64,000 bases of DNA, from positions 1,000,793-1,064,792 of the forward strand of contig PDUO01000003.1 in assembly GCA_003008705.1 (NCBI GenBank), written 5' to 3'. A program made the translations under genes and the position numbers. The notes below the pieces were generated by a model, which was given only the letters and a program-made list of their open reading frames with translations, did not search any database and was not told where the DNA came from. The DNA comes from Pezicula radicicola. Lineage: Eukaryota > Ascomycota > Leotiomycetes > Helotiales > Dermateaceae. The stretch's first letter is position 1. The number at the start of each line of letters is the position of its first letter. Of this stretch, positions 11,801 to 23,444 are shown piece by piece.

Positions 11801-11882
11801 TCTAATGGGAACCAAATGAAATGCAGCAGTTTGTGCATCTTGAAATTTTATTTCAAAATCAGAAATTAAAATTAGGTTCATG

Positions 11883-14101
11883 TCAACAATGTAACATACC
11901 CTCATGACCCTGCCTAGCAATCCATTCCTCAGCACTACCAGGAGTCAATTTACTCGATCCCTGAAGACCACCATTACCACCTCTACCAGCAATAACAGCA
12001 TCACCCTGTTCCAAACCATCATCCATTACAGAAGGAGGATCAACACCCATACCAGCAGCCAATAAATCCATACGTATACAAGCTAATTTACACATATCGA
12101 AACCCATTGATTGGAGACGGAGAAGTGCCCGGTAGTGTTCTATTTGTGCAGACCAGAAGGAGATGTCTGTATCGGTTATTGATGTGAGGAGAAGGAAGAA
12201 GGCGAAGCCGCCTGCTATAGCGAAGTTGATGCGTGTCATTGCTAAATTGATGATGTTAGTATTCGAATCTTTTGACTTCTTGCAAAGGAAAGGGAGGCGG
12301 GAGGGAGGAGATAACGTACGACTCCACCAAAAGGCCCTCAATCGACTAACGGGCAACTTCTCCAAGAATGAAGTAATGTTAAGTAATGTCGTCTTAGCAT
12401 GTCCTCTAATAGCAGGATAAGCTGGATCATTCATAGGAAGACATCTCAGCACCGCTCTATACAATACAATCTCCACCGTATAAAAGGCCAAGATCACAGT
12501 CCCGGAAGAGTCCAGTAGGGTGTTAACATTATACAACTGACACAGATGCTCTTCGTGGAAATTATGGATCCGATTCTGGAAATCATCCATAATTTGATAG
12601 AGGACTTCGACAGGGAGGAGTTTCACGCGGTCCATGGCTTTGAGGGTGTAGAAGGTGGAGAGGAGGTCAGAGAGGATGGTTGTCAGGTGGGCCATGGCTA
12701 CGAATTGGATGGCGGGCTGGAGACCTATGGGTTCGTCGTTTAGACCTACGTGCGAGAATTGGTCGATATTTATCATGGGCACGTTGCAGTGTTCGTCATT
12801 GAGGTAGGAGGGTCGGCCTAGGCCGAGGGCACTCCATTTGTCTTGGATGTAGAGTGCCCACCAGATGCGTAGACGACGGGCTGCGTCTGATGGAGAGAGA
12901 TTCCAGCTTGTAGGATCGAGGTTGAGCCCTAGATCGTGGGCCATGCCCACAACGGAGCCTATGTCTCCCCATAGGCCTGGCAGCGTGGGGGCGCGGTGGA
13001 TAGTTGTGTGGCGTTGGAGGTGAAGGAGACAGGCTTCGATCGTTTCTAGGCGTGGATGGCCTCTCTCGATTGGTAAGCTGAAATCCGACGGACCTGAGCG
13101 TTAGCCATGGGGGGGATCACGTGGCTTGGAGGGATGGGTGAAAAAAAGAACGTACGCCTGGTGAACAAATGCGGAGAGGTCGTTGAAGAAGGGTTCAGTG
13201 TCTTGGCAAAAGGGGCTCGCTAGATTGTACATGACGGCAACAAGAGGGTCTCCCGTTTGCGAAGGCAGTCTAAACCGTGAAGGATCGAGCAGTGGGTAAG
13301 ATACGTGGACAACTTCAAAGTATGTTCTGAGGAGACTTTCTCCGTGTGGTGCTACAACCGCTTCCGTATCTGTTGTGGGATAGTACTCAGGCCGCGCATC
13401 GAGATGACTGTCGGGTACTACCTATTTGTAACCTTGAGTCTACATCCTCTACAATAAATACCTAAGCGGGTTGGGTTCTGGGAGACCTACAGTGAAGTGC
13501 AGAGGAACGTCATTTTCACCCTTGACCCGAATACAGGCCCAGTCTGGAGCCTTGTAGCAATTTAGATGATTGAAAGAGCAATGTCTTAATACAAAGGGAT
13601 CTTGATCGCCACTTAGTCCGACGAATTGGCAGATCCATTCGCTGGAAGTCCCAGGCTCCTTGGTCGACCTTGATGCTAGCGCTGTGGAAGAACTGGCCGG
13701 TGATGCAGCAACTGGCCTAGGAGGGATAAAATCTCCAGGTGAACTACTCGCTGACACTCGCGGGATGGGTCCATTTAGATTTGGTTGGCGATTTCTCCTG
13801 ACATTAGGAGGAAGAACATATTTACAGCTCTCTCCTCTTGTTTTGCACAAGGAACAGTCTTTCTCATAGGCATCTCTGGTGCAGCATATCTTCCTTTTTC
13901 GACACGCATCGCAACTTGGAACAGTCAGTTGCAATTCTATAACACACACTTGGTAACCCACGGTCGTTCTTTTCTCGACTTGTATTTGCGTCCCACGTTT
14001 ACTTGAGTTTCTGCGCTTCCTCTCAGTCCTGGCGGTATTTGTTGGTTCGTCATAATACACGATTTCTTTGGGAGTAGTTTGAAGAGTGGGATGCTCGTAT
14101 T
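11883..14101 (-). CDS. Zn2Cys6 fungal transcription factor (5' end unresolved)
   Basis: Four exons are supported on the minus strand: about 14101-13491, 13421-13156, 13077-12320 and 12241-11883. The joins give VPLHFT-VVPDSHLDARPEYYP, AFVHQA-LPIERGHPRLETIEA and RAFWWSP-MTRINFAIAGGF, all in phase. The first exon carries a canonical binuclear zinc cluster: CDAC, RKRK, CC, then CSLC and C, with C-x2-C-x6-C-x8-C-x2-C-x6-C spacing. The fungal-specific regulatory domain follows, including LPGLWGDIGSVVGMAHDLGL and RRLRIWWALYIQDKWSALGL. Layout and motifs recall the DAL81/TamA group of nitrogen regulators, but I cannot verify that. No ATG lies in frame upstream of the cluster. An upstream stop and an AAG acceptor at 14102-14104 imply a missing first exon. 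A good GTATGT near the predicted stop may mean a further 3' exon. Confidence 0.85.
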
Positions 14102-15990
14102 CTTATGCAATACCTCAACACGCAAGACGGAAGCAGAACAGCAGAAATACTGACAAAAATAGAGGAAAGAAGAGAATTAGAGGGAGGACGAGAAGTTATG
14201 AAGAATGGAGGAGCTCATTGCATAGCAGCACACGTGTGGAGGAGCGAGATCCGAGAAAGTCACTCGCAAATAATGAAATGTGTGGAGTGTCTTCGCATCC
14301 GCATCCCATCTTTGAGGGTCTCAAGTAGTCAGACCGTCGGCGTCCAAAGACCAAGGTAACACAGCTGCAGGGTCCAACTCCACAGTCTTCACTACCGATA
14401 ACCAATGGCTCGTTTCCATTCTTGACTCATGGGTCGATTTTTGTGCCTATTTTCACCTATCAACAGGCCCAATGCCGGCGGGGAAAAGTCCGACACCCAA
14501 GCACCTCGTGGCTTCGTGGCTGTTGCCGGGAAAACCGTAGGATGTGACAGGAACGTGGGAGCCTTTTCTGGGAATTGGGATGGGGGTTGCCCGATCTCGT
14601 GGTGTGTGCTAATCGCCTTTTGGAACGCTTGGAATCCTGTCTTTTCTCTTTGAGTTTGGGAGGAGCAGCAGCAGCCCGAGCGTAATTTTAAATGATAAAT
14701 GGGATTGCAGGTGTCGGTGAAGGGCGCATGATGGACGACTTTTGACGGCGAGCACCGAAGCACTTGGAATCACCGAATTGAATTGGCCGATCTAACAACG
14801 CCCACCGTCAGTCGCCGCGGCCAACGAATAAAATCTTCATGAAACTTGCACCCCCCTCCAGGAGCCTCGTAACAATGATGTGCAAGAGCAAGCACGATGT
14901 CTTCGGAGGGTTGAAGAGACGCATACTTCAAGTCCACGACGGTGCTTGCTAACACTTGTACAAAGCTGCCGAAGTTGAGAGCGTCTTTTGAGTCCTGTGC
15001 CGACGACGGCCTTAAGTTGGCAACAGGAGTAGTCCGGGAGAAGACCGGCCCCTGTACCGGACGCACCGAAGGCCGTCGAATAGATTCTCCTCGAGTACTT
15101 CGTACGTGCATCATTGCCATGCACAACAATCAATCAATTGAACATGTTGCCAATTGCTTGCTAGTAACGTGTGAAAAGCCCATTGCTGGATAATCCACCG
15201 TTTTTGTACGAAGCACGAGTACCGGTACTTCTGCGCGAAGTTGCCAAGAAATTGAAGAAAGAGAGAGAGAGAGAGAGAGAGAGAAGACGAAGAGAAATGG
15301 AAGTAAAGGAAAAAGAAGGAGAGAGGAGGCCCAGATTATAAGGATTTGGAGACGGTGTTAGCGCTCGGGAATAAGTAGGATAATGAAATCAGGCAGTTGC
15401 TGTTGGGACATTCTGGTCGTTGAGAAAGAGCGCGGCGCTGAGCCTGGTCGCCGTCGCACATGGAATTTTCCCCACTACGTAGACGATTTGAGCTGCCATT
15501 TTATGTTTTATTCGTTGCTTGTGTGCTCTGTTAGACTCCAGAGGTACGTAGATAGCTTCTTTGTGCAAAGCTGCATAGCGTTCCGACGCGGCGAAGAGGA
15601 ACCTCTTCGCCGTTTACCACGGCCAGCATATTTTCTGACTTATCTTTGAGTTTGGCTACAAGTTCAAGATTGAGGAGTTGGCCTTGATGCCCAGAATATC
15701 TCTTGACATCAAACATCATGGCCGCCGTTCATATCCAACCATGAGGGTCGTTGACCGCTAGCGCTAGTAGGCTAATTTGACGCCAAGACTGTTAGCTATC
15801 CATTTAGTTACAAGTACTGGATTATCTAAAGTGAAAAGAGTGAGAAGCTAGTTTAGATTGAGATCCGTAATGAACAGGCATTACTTCCTTACACCTGGAA
15901 CTATCCTATGAATCAAAACTATCTAGATAACTCTCCAGCCTAGTATAGCCACTGGGGCATAACTCATAACACGTTTAGTAAGTGACACCC
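14102..15990. other. Intergenic region and regulator promoter
   Basis: No complete gene supported. The part nearest 14102 should contain the missing first exon and promoter of the Zn2Cys6 regulator. Open frames here, such as 14392-14763 on the minus strand, do not look like protein. A GA microsatellite lies at 15260-15284. The right end is the 3' flank of the PLC-like gene. Confidence 0.45.
15260..15284. repeat. GA dinucleotide microsatellite
   Basis: About twelve uninterrupted GA units, followed by further purine-rich sequence to about 15330. Confidence 0.9.
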
Positions 15991-18038
15991 CTACATATTA
16001 GTAGAAATCAACCAAGCAATCAAATCCGAATCTTTGGGCAACTCTGGATAATCAATTGCGATAACCCCATACCTCTTCTTAACATCCCACGGAAACTTCC
16101 TCCTAACAGCTACATTCATACCCTGTACGAATTTTCCCACAAAATCACTATGTCCACCCACAGCAATCCAATCTATAAATCAGAAACTCGGAGTTAGTTT
16201 AATTGTTCTAGATATTATCGGGAGTAACTCAAACATGACTCAGGAGCAATAAGTAAATTGACCTAGAAGAGGCAAATTTACTCCAAGAACTTGGAGACTT
16301 ACGACTCTCAGCAACCTCTCCATGTTCAACAGGATCACCAACCGCACTCATAAAATTGAAGAACCATTCGTCTGGTGGCGCGGATGCAGCTTTAGTAAGC
16401 ATATTGGACACGAATCCAAATTTGCTCTCTATCAGGGAAGCGAGCGGAACGATGTCTGAATACTGCCATTTATCTTGAAACGTGGCAGTAACTCCATCTG
16501 TAGGCGTTAGCGTGAAATCAGGGTTGTTGTTTAGCCAGCCACTAAGATCGATACCGATACGCTCTGTTTCATCTAGAGCAGGATCAGCTTGATATCGTCT
16601 AAGCAAAACACATCTGCCTCGTGCTTCCCCCAGTGTGACTGTAGTCCTCGACGTTACCCAACGCTCGCTTCCATCCTGATAGCGAGCTGTTTGATCAATG
16701 TGTGTCTTCACCGCATTGTAGAAGACATCAGGAGGCTGCTTCCCAGAAGTATCATCGTTGTTGATAGAGATGAGCACAGCCTCACTTGGCTTCGATGTTG
16801 TTTTACCTTTCTGCATAAAGTCGAAAATCTCCTTCATTACAGAGTCGAATTTTAGGTAGAAAGGCATGTTGATGGGAATTCCGCCGTGGTAACAATAGAG
16901 ATCGCCGTCATCGTGAACTCGTAACCGGAGGTCTAGGAAACGAAGTCCTGCTTCCATTTGTTTTGTGATAGAAAGGTATTGTGTTCTGACGAACGGTATG
17001 TTGGACCTGGCACAACTATCGTGGGTTCCTGGAATGGTGATGTTTGATAGTAGGGTATCATCAGGTACATCAGCCATCCATGTACTTAACGAGTAATCCA
17101 GAACCGTCCGCGAGAACCACATCAATTCCTTCTTCTCGTCATTCGAATTGAAGACACAGTTCAGTCTCCCATTTAGCACAGCCAACTGAGGAGGATCCGC
17201 AGATGTCTGACCAGCAACCGGCTGTTGGGGTTCCCATTTGCCATTAACATATTCGGCCACAAAGATCGCACCAGAAGTATCTCCAGGGCCTCTTTCTTGA
17301 AATGAAAGGTATGCACTATCACCGTACGACGTCGCCGAGACACCTGAGGCGGCCTTCCCTTCGCTCACATCGTCACACGAGTTCCATACGTCATCTAGTG
17401 ATTCGTACTTGAAACCCAGAATCTCTCTACTTTCATCATTTGAAGCACACAAGACATGTAAGACGCCATCCAGGATAAATGCAGCTGGAATGCCACCAAC
17501 TTGACTGATGCCATTTAACTGCTGGGGCATTTTCCAGGTTTTGGAGGTCAGATCCCAAATCGTGTACATCAGGTTGTTATCCTGAACATAAATCTGAACC
17601 CTCTGGTGAGTTTGGATAACACTGAAGATTGACAGTGGGACATACCAGAAATAACTTATTGTGAAACGCAACCATAGCAGGCGTGGTGGTAGTATAATGA
17701 CCAACCCTCCGATCTAGCACAGTAAGAACAGGCCAGCTTTGATTAACATCATCAAAAAGATAATGCACAATATCGCCCGTCTCCTGAACAATGACTGCGT
17801 GCAACATGCCAAGCACTTCAGCCAATACAGCAAGTCCCCGATCGGGGAACGCAACTCGAGGACCAAAGACACTGTTGTTGCCGACCGCATAGTAGAGATC
17901 ACCAGCAAAATCGCTCCAAAGACACCAAAGCTCGCCTCGGTGGGCTGTTAGAGCTGGCACCGAGACGGATTGGCCGTTTGGGGCTTCTTGGACGCAGCCT
18001 TTTTCATCGATGCCACGACTGATCCATTCTCCAGACAT
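15991..18038 (-). CDS. PI-PLC X-domain protein with N-terminal propeller-like region
   Basis: Predicted phosphatidylinositol-specific phospholipase C-like phosphodiesterase. Exons 17646-18038, 16303-17593 and 15991-16172 give 621 aa. The first join (intron 17594-17645) gives NKLFL-IYVQDNNLMYTIWD. The second (16173-16302) gives GEVAESH-WIAVGGHSDFVG. The X-domain begins near residue 300: TIPGTHDSCA with a putative catalytic His near residue 319, AGLRFLDLRLRVHDDGDLYC, then an internal block ending RGRCVLLRRY. This resembles the small bacterial-type PLC group, since no PH, EF-hand, Y or C2 domain is seen. Residues 1-290 contain repeated blades (ELWCLWSDFAGDLYYAVG, VLHVLCASND, LNCVFNSND), like fucose-lectin-type beta-propellers. 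No signal peptide is visible at MSGEWISRG. The last intron ends in sequence shared with two other introns in this window. Confidence 0.85.
16173..16236 (-). repeat. Shared intron 3' element, copy 1 (introner-like)
   Basis: The last 64 nt of the PLC-like gene's second intron, read in gene direction, run from ATGTTTGAGTTACTCC through TATCTAGAAC and the branch site AAACTAACTCCGAG to the TAG acceptor. They match introns at 34320-34383 and 52024-52075 in two unrelated genes. Confidence 0.8.
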
Positions 18039-18737
18039 GTTGACAGAGCTGAAAGTGATAAATTTATAGCTGTAGATACTGGGCCAGTTCTATATCTCCA
18101 TCATTGCGTTAGTTAGAGCTGGTAAAAAGCTAGTTATTGGAACTAACCGTAGGACTTTGTTAGATGAGAAGGTGTACGAATTGGCTTGCTTTACCAAAAT
18201 AGTAAGCAGATAGGCTAAGCATTTCAAAAACTCAGGCTAGCAAGCCATGTGCTAAAAAAACAATAGAAATTGAGATATGCACTTACTTATCTGTTATAGA
18301 AAATTCTCCACGGACTGTCTTGAAACCGTCAAGACGACGGATGGTAGCTACAGCTAGAAAGCTCACAGCTCGAACCAAGAGTGGGGGTTGTGTTTACCGA
18401 AGGATGCAAGGGGAGCACAAAACTAAGGTAAGCAGGTGAAGGTGCAGTAAAAGGGGGGAGTGCCAAGACTTTATAAGTAATTGTGCAGCTGTCAGATATA
18501 GTGGCGTGTACTGCATGGCTTCAGCTGGCGGCGCTTAAAAAATAGGGGGTAGAGTTTCGTTACCACGTGATGCGTTACTGTATATGTATGTGCTGCGAAG
18601 GCAAGATGAGTACCTACATACCCATTTGGACTTTAAGTTGTGAATAAGTAATTTATATAAATAGTGCTTTTCTCTACAGCTTGCTAAGTAAGGCCAATAA
18701 ATCCAACTCGTCCTCGGGTATGGCCGCCGGCAGAAAT
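18039..18737. other. Intergenic region
   Basis: Promoter side of the PLC-like gene and 3' flank of the dolichol kinase gene. No gene supported. Confidence 0.45.
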
Positions 18738-21483
18738 CTATATATCCAGTCCTTTTACACAAAGCCACAGCGCTATAGGAACAACAACATTGTCATTGCC
18801 ACCCGTAAGTACTGCCTCTGTCAAACTGGCAACGCTAGCCGCAACGCCTGACTTCCATACAGTCGTAACCCAAGAATCATGATTATTAGTCGGCCACCCA
18901 CCAATTCTAAGCCATGCTTTTGCTAGCAATAGCGCCGATCCCACGGCTGTAGCAAATGCTACACTGCCTTCAATACTTTTCCCACCGCCCCATAGCCATT
19001 TCCGACGGCCATACCGTCTACCGATTAATGATGCTGCTGCGTCCCCCAAGCCAACGCAAATAACGCCGCTGACCATGCTGACCTCCCTCGTGGGAACCTC
19101 CCAGCCTTGAAGAGCACCGCTCCCGGATCGTGGTAGAGAACCAAGGGAGAGCCAGAGGGGGATCGCGCAGCCGATGAGAAGAAAAATGTGTGATATAACT
19201 ACAGGTCCTTTGAGATCCCGCCCGTCTACATAAGGAGTCAAGAAGTATGCAAGTGACTTAGACAGTGGCGGTAGTTGAGATGCGCGGAATAAGTCAAGCA
19301 GCAGGAAGACCGCTAAAACTAGGCTGAGGGCCAGCGCTGCAAAGGTTGGATCCACATAGGTGGCTGGGAGCAACATGGCTACCATCATGAAGTGAAAAAC
19401 TTTGCGCCGGGTGTCAACCTCATAGATGGCCGAGAGACGAAAAACGATGGCTAAACCCACAATGATGACTCCCAACCAATATGCAGTAAGAATAAGTCGT
19501 GTGTTTGCAGCTCCAAATGTTGCACGTCGCAGATGTTCCACCCACCCCATAGGGCATGATTCTTTGTTTTCCAGCTCATTACGTGGTGGGAGTAAAATCC
19601 AGCGTTGCAAATTTGCAGTTACAACCTCCATTCGAAATCGCTGTATGTCACCAAAAAGGTATCCTAGAGCCCATCCCACGGGTTCATCGTCGTGTAGAGC
19701 GTATTTTCCCACGTATTCCCTGATGCCTACCAGAATGATAACCAATACACATAAATATACATAGCCCGCATAGGCCCACTTCCGCACAGTCGCCTGTTTT
19801 TGAGTAAGATGGAAGAAGGATTGGACACTGGAAGATGCGGCTCTTTTCTTGCGGCCTGAAGGTGTTCGTTTGCTGGATCTGGGGGGTAGGGAGGAGAGCA
19901 TTGGAAGTGTATGCCGTCTCTGAATGTTATTTGGGTCGTGTTGGGATGTGGGTGAAACTCTCTCTGTCGACTGACGTTCAATTGCGGAGGCAGAACCTTT
20001 GCCACTAGTTGTTATTCCAGCATTGTAAGTACTCAGCTTGAGATTTGGTGATTCGGATCGAGTTCTCGACATGGCCAGCTCATCTTCTTCGCTGAAATCG
20101 TCTTCATCCCAAGAAAAAACAGCTTTACTTAGCCTTTCAATCGGATTCTGCTTATTTCGTAGTAGCTTCAGTGAGCTTCTAGCACGTCTGAAACGCCACT
20201 TTGGTACCCTCGCTAACGCAACACCCCATCGCAGGACATTTTCGCAGCTAACTAGAAGACCAACTCCACCGCCCCACAGGAGAGACTTTAATATGGTAGT
20301 TTGTGGCGACGTTGAGAGTAGTAGAAGTTCAATGAGGGCAATAGAGAGTAATTGCAACTCTGCTGGAAGTAAACTCGTGGTTGTTAGGTATTGTAAAGTG
20401 GTACATAATGCCTGGTGCAGTGGAAATAGTAATACTAGGAGCTCCCCATCCCAGCCTTTAAGAGGGTCCGTTACAAGCGGACTTATGGAGTGCAAATTCT
20501 GTGATAGCAGGAAGGGTAGGCATGAAAAAAACCAATGTAAAGTGTTGGCACCGCTCAACTCGCCGATCGCAGGAATTAACGACTTCGGGAGTGAAGCTAT
20601 ACTGAGTATGATGCTCGGAAGAAGAGCTTTAGGTTGCCGGGCGGAGAAAACGAACGAGACGAGCATTGTGATCGCAGGAGGATAAAACAGAGGAGCTGGA
20701 TCCCACGCCGCAGGAATTTCCAAGGGAAAGTGGTTTTTCCATGGCCTTCGCGAGCTAAGATACCGCAGCAACCAGAGCGGATATATCGTTATCAACAAAG
20801 ATATTACGAGGATCTGGCAAACCAATTCTGCGTCCATTAGCACAAGCCATAAAAAAGTGATTCGAACTCATACCTCTTCTCCACATCCACATGACACTCC
20901 TTATAGCTGGACTAAGTGCGAGTAATCCTCCCAAAAATAAAAGTAAAGCGGCCTCTATTATTCTCCTCACAATTGTAGCCCGCCGTCTTATTCGAAACTT
21001 GTTCGCCGTCATGCGCAAGTTTTGCTGGCTCAATTCTGGCGACGTGGAGGCCCAGTATATTCCTCCCTTCCTTTGCTCATCCAGAATCGAAGGCGTTAAT
21101 AGTGGACTGGCCGAGCCTGAAATTGTGCCCTCTATGCCTCTCAGTCCTTTATGCGGCCGGAATTTGGGGGCGGGTAAGCCCTTGAGAAAGTGCTCATCGT
21201 CGGCTTCTGTCCCGCTATCGCTATTCCCAGAGCCTCGATATCTTTCCGACCAAGACCTCGAGCTTTCCTGCTCTTCATCGTCTGTTTGTTGTGCTGAGCG
21301 TAGGGCTGAGGGGGTGGTAGGAGTATGGGCGCTGAATCTTTCGGAGGGATGAGGTAGTTCGAAATATTGTCGATGATAGGGATGAGGTGACCTCGACAAG
21401 AGTCTGCCGGCATCTTCTCGTAAGGTTTGAGCATGCGATTGCGGTGTTGTCGTTGGTTTGAGATGCTCGGACATGGTGTTCAA
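18738..21483 (-). CDS. SEC59: Dolichol kinase
   Basis: CTP-dependent kinase of the ER membrane that makes dolichyl phosphate, the lipid carrier for N-glycosylation, O-mannosylation and GPI synthesis. Two exons, 20874-21483 and 18738-20827, joined over a 46-bp intron (GTATGA...GCAG), encode 899 aa. A cytosolic Ser/Pro-rich N-terminus of about 170 residues precedes many hydrophobic spans. The C-terminal third carries the kinase hallmark: RRKVFHFMMVAMLLP, LTPYVDGRDLKGPVVISHIF, VICVGLGDAAASLIGRRYG and GGGKSIEGSVAFA. These match the polyprenol kinase family CTP-binding region (GDAAAS and KSIEGS). The protein is longer than yeast Sec59 because of the N-terminal extension and a Ser-rich loop with the segment RTPSGRKKRAASS. 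GPI10, also in this window, belongs to a pathway that depends on its product. Confidence 0.93.
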
Positions 21484-23444
21484 AGGTCACCAAGCTCCGT
21501 CAACAACGTTCATGTCTATGCGCCAGAATCGCTAGATTTTTTGTGACGAAGGGAGTCTTGCAAGTATTGGTGGCATCAAAACATGAGATCTTAGGTATGA
21601 GAGGGAAAAGGCGACTGATGGTTGGAAGCATTGGCCATTGTTTGATTCACATGCAAAAATGTTGAGGGACAGATGCAGCTGGACTTGAAAGGGTAAAAAG
21701 GCTACGTATTTGCAGGGGCAACGATGATCTTCCCAGCTTGCGAGTCTTGTCACTTGTGGCGCAAGGTTAATCCGCGATCTATTTTAGTGCGATAGGTACT
21801 TTTTTCGTACAATAATATCACGCTAGGATAGTGAAGTTGCGGCACATAGCAATGGTCTCAACTAGTGTGAAGTACTCCGTAGCGCTTTACCTGAATGTAG
21901 AAAGAAAGATATTATCCCTCTGCAATTTCAACGCCTCATAAAAGCCCATACATAGCTTCCATGGCCTTTTAAGTCCTTCGTACTCCGTACTTGGGCGACC
22001 TGCTGTACTTGGCACTGACGTGCCTGGGGGATGACGACAGGATTTGAACTATCACAAGGCTAATTTCCTCCGCGAAAGTTAGGTACGGTATATGTGGAGG
22101 GTTTGTTCCTACTTAAGTTTCAGTAGTTTAGACGAAACGGACGGATATGAAGAAGGCGGCTATAATTCACGTCAAGAGTCACTTCAACAACATCCCACAA
22201 TTCCAAAAGAGATAAAAATGTCATATTCGCAGAAAAGTAGCCCTGATATTTAAATCAACCACAGCATACTCAAATCCTGTACAACATGGTCATTCTAACA
22301 TGTAAATATGAACGCCAGCCAGTGGAAGGAATGGATCAAGCGCTTGATTAAGCATGTAATATGAAGTGTGAAGGAGGAAAAGGACAGACTTCGGAACTCT
22401 GCCGAAGCTTAAAGGACAATCACTAGTGGCGCTGACTAAGCTAGCCTCGGCACGAGCAGCTACAAAATTCTTTTTTTCGCTTTCCGAAATTCTCCATTAC
22501 TTCATCATCTACAACAACAACAACCAATCTTCACCTACCGAGAACGAATCCGAGCCATACCTTTCGATGACAGTGCATTCGCGCATTCACCATCTCAAAG
22601 CTGAACATTTTGGGGCAACCAATGTGCATCCGCGATGATGTTACTGCCTTGCACAGCCATCGAAATGACACGCACACTCGATGCTTCGTACTCTAGTCCT
22701 CGCAGAATCGCAGTTACTGGGCAGCCCTCGCCACTGCAGATACACAGTCCTACCAGAAATGGATGTTTGCTCCCGTACAATGACAGCTGTCCGAACCTGC
22801 ATGGTTCACCACCAAGGCTCTACACTCATTGGGAAGACCATAGCGTCCGAATGAAGCACTAGTATCCTGCTCTGGTATCATCAGTTCATGGCATGGCGTC
22901 AATGATTTCAAAATACAGGTCTGTTTCAGCAATATTTCCCTTCTGTTATCAAAAACGTTCATTGTTTCCAAACCAAAACCACATATTGCCTACCTCTCGC
23001 GCCTCCTTCTCGGAGTCATGCACTTGAGTGTCACTTATTTAAATATCGTTCGTGGGATATCAATCAAACGGCCTAGACAGCCAGTCCATTCCACCCTGTT
23101 GGCGTCGATAAAGTGCGCCAGGAGGACTAATCGTGACGAACAAATACCATACAAAGACATTGTTCCTTTGTACATTACTCCGTAGCTACAAATAATGCAA
23201 AACTTTCTAATACTCTTGTTACTCTTCAAATGTCCATTTCGCTTCAATTATCGCATCGTGGGGTATCGGTTCATCGCTTCCTTTCACGTTACACTTCCCA
23301 CTACTGCCCAAGGAAGGATACCAAAAACTTCGCAACCAGGCGACCAGTGTTGTTGACCTTGATCGAGTTGGCATGTTCCGCATAACTATCAACGAACCGT
23401 GGTCTCTCAGCAAGAAACAGCAACTCAGAATCATCTGTCCATAA
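21484..23444. other. Intergenic region, about 2 kb
   Basis: No supported gene. The left part is the dolichol kinase promoter and the right part the 3' flank of the next minus-strand gene. Open frames such as 22426-22638 and 23219-23434 have no recognisable content. Confidence 0.45.

Noticed and set aside
14392..14763. Minus-strand frame upstream of the zinc-cluster regulator as its N-terminus
   Set aside because: Not continuous with the regulator frame, and the protein looks random (Cys runs, no conserved feature).
17603..17645. 43-bp version of the first PLC intron
   Set aside because: A 52-bp version (17594-17645) uses a TTCAG acceptor, keeps the frame and gives a more regular propeller strand.
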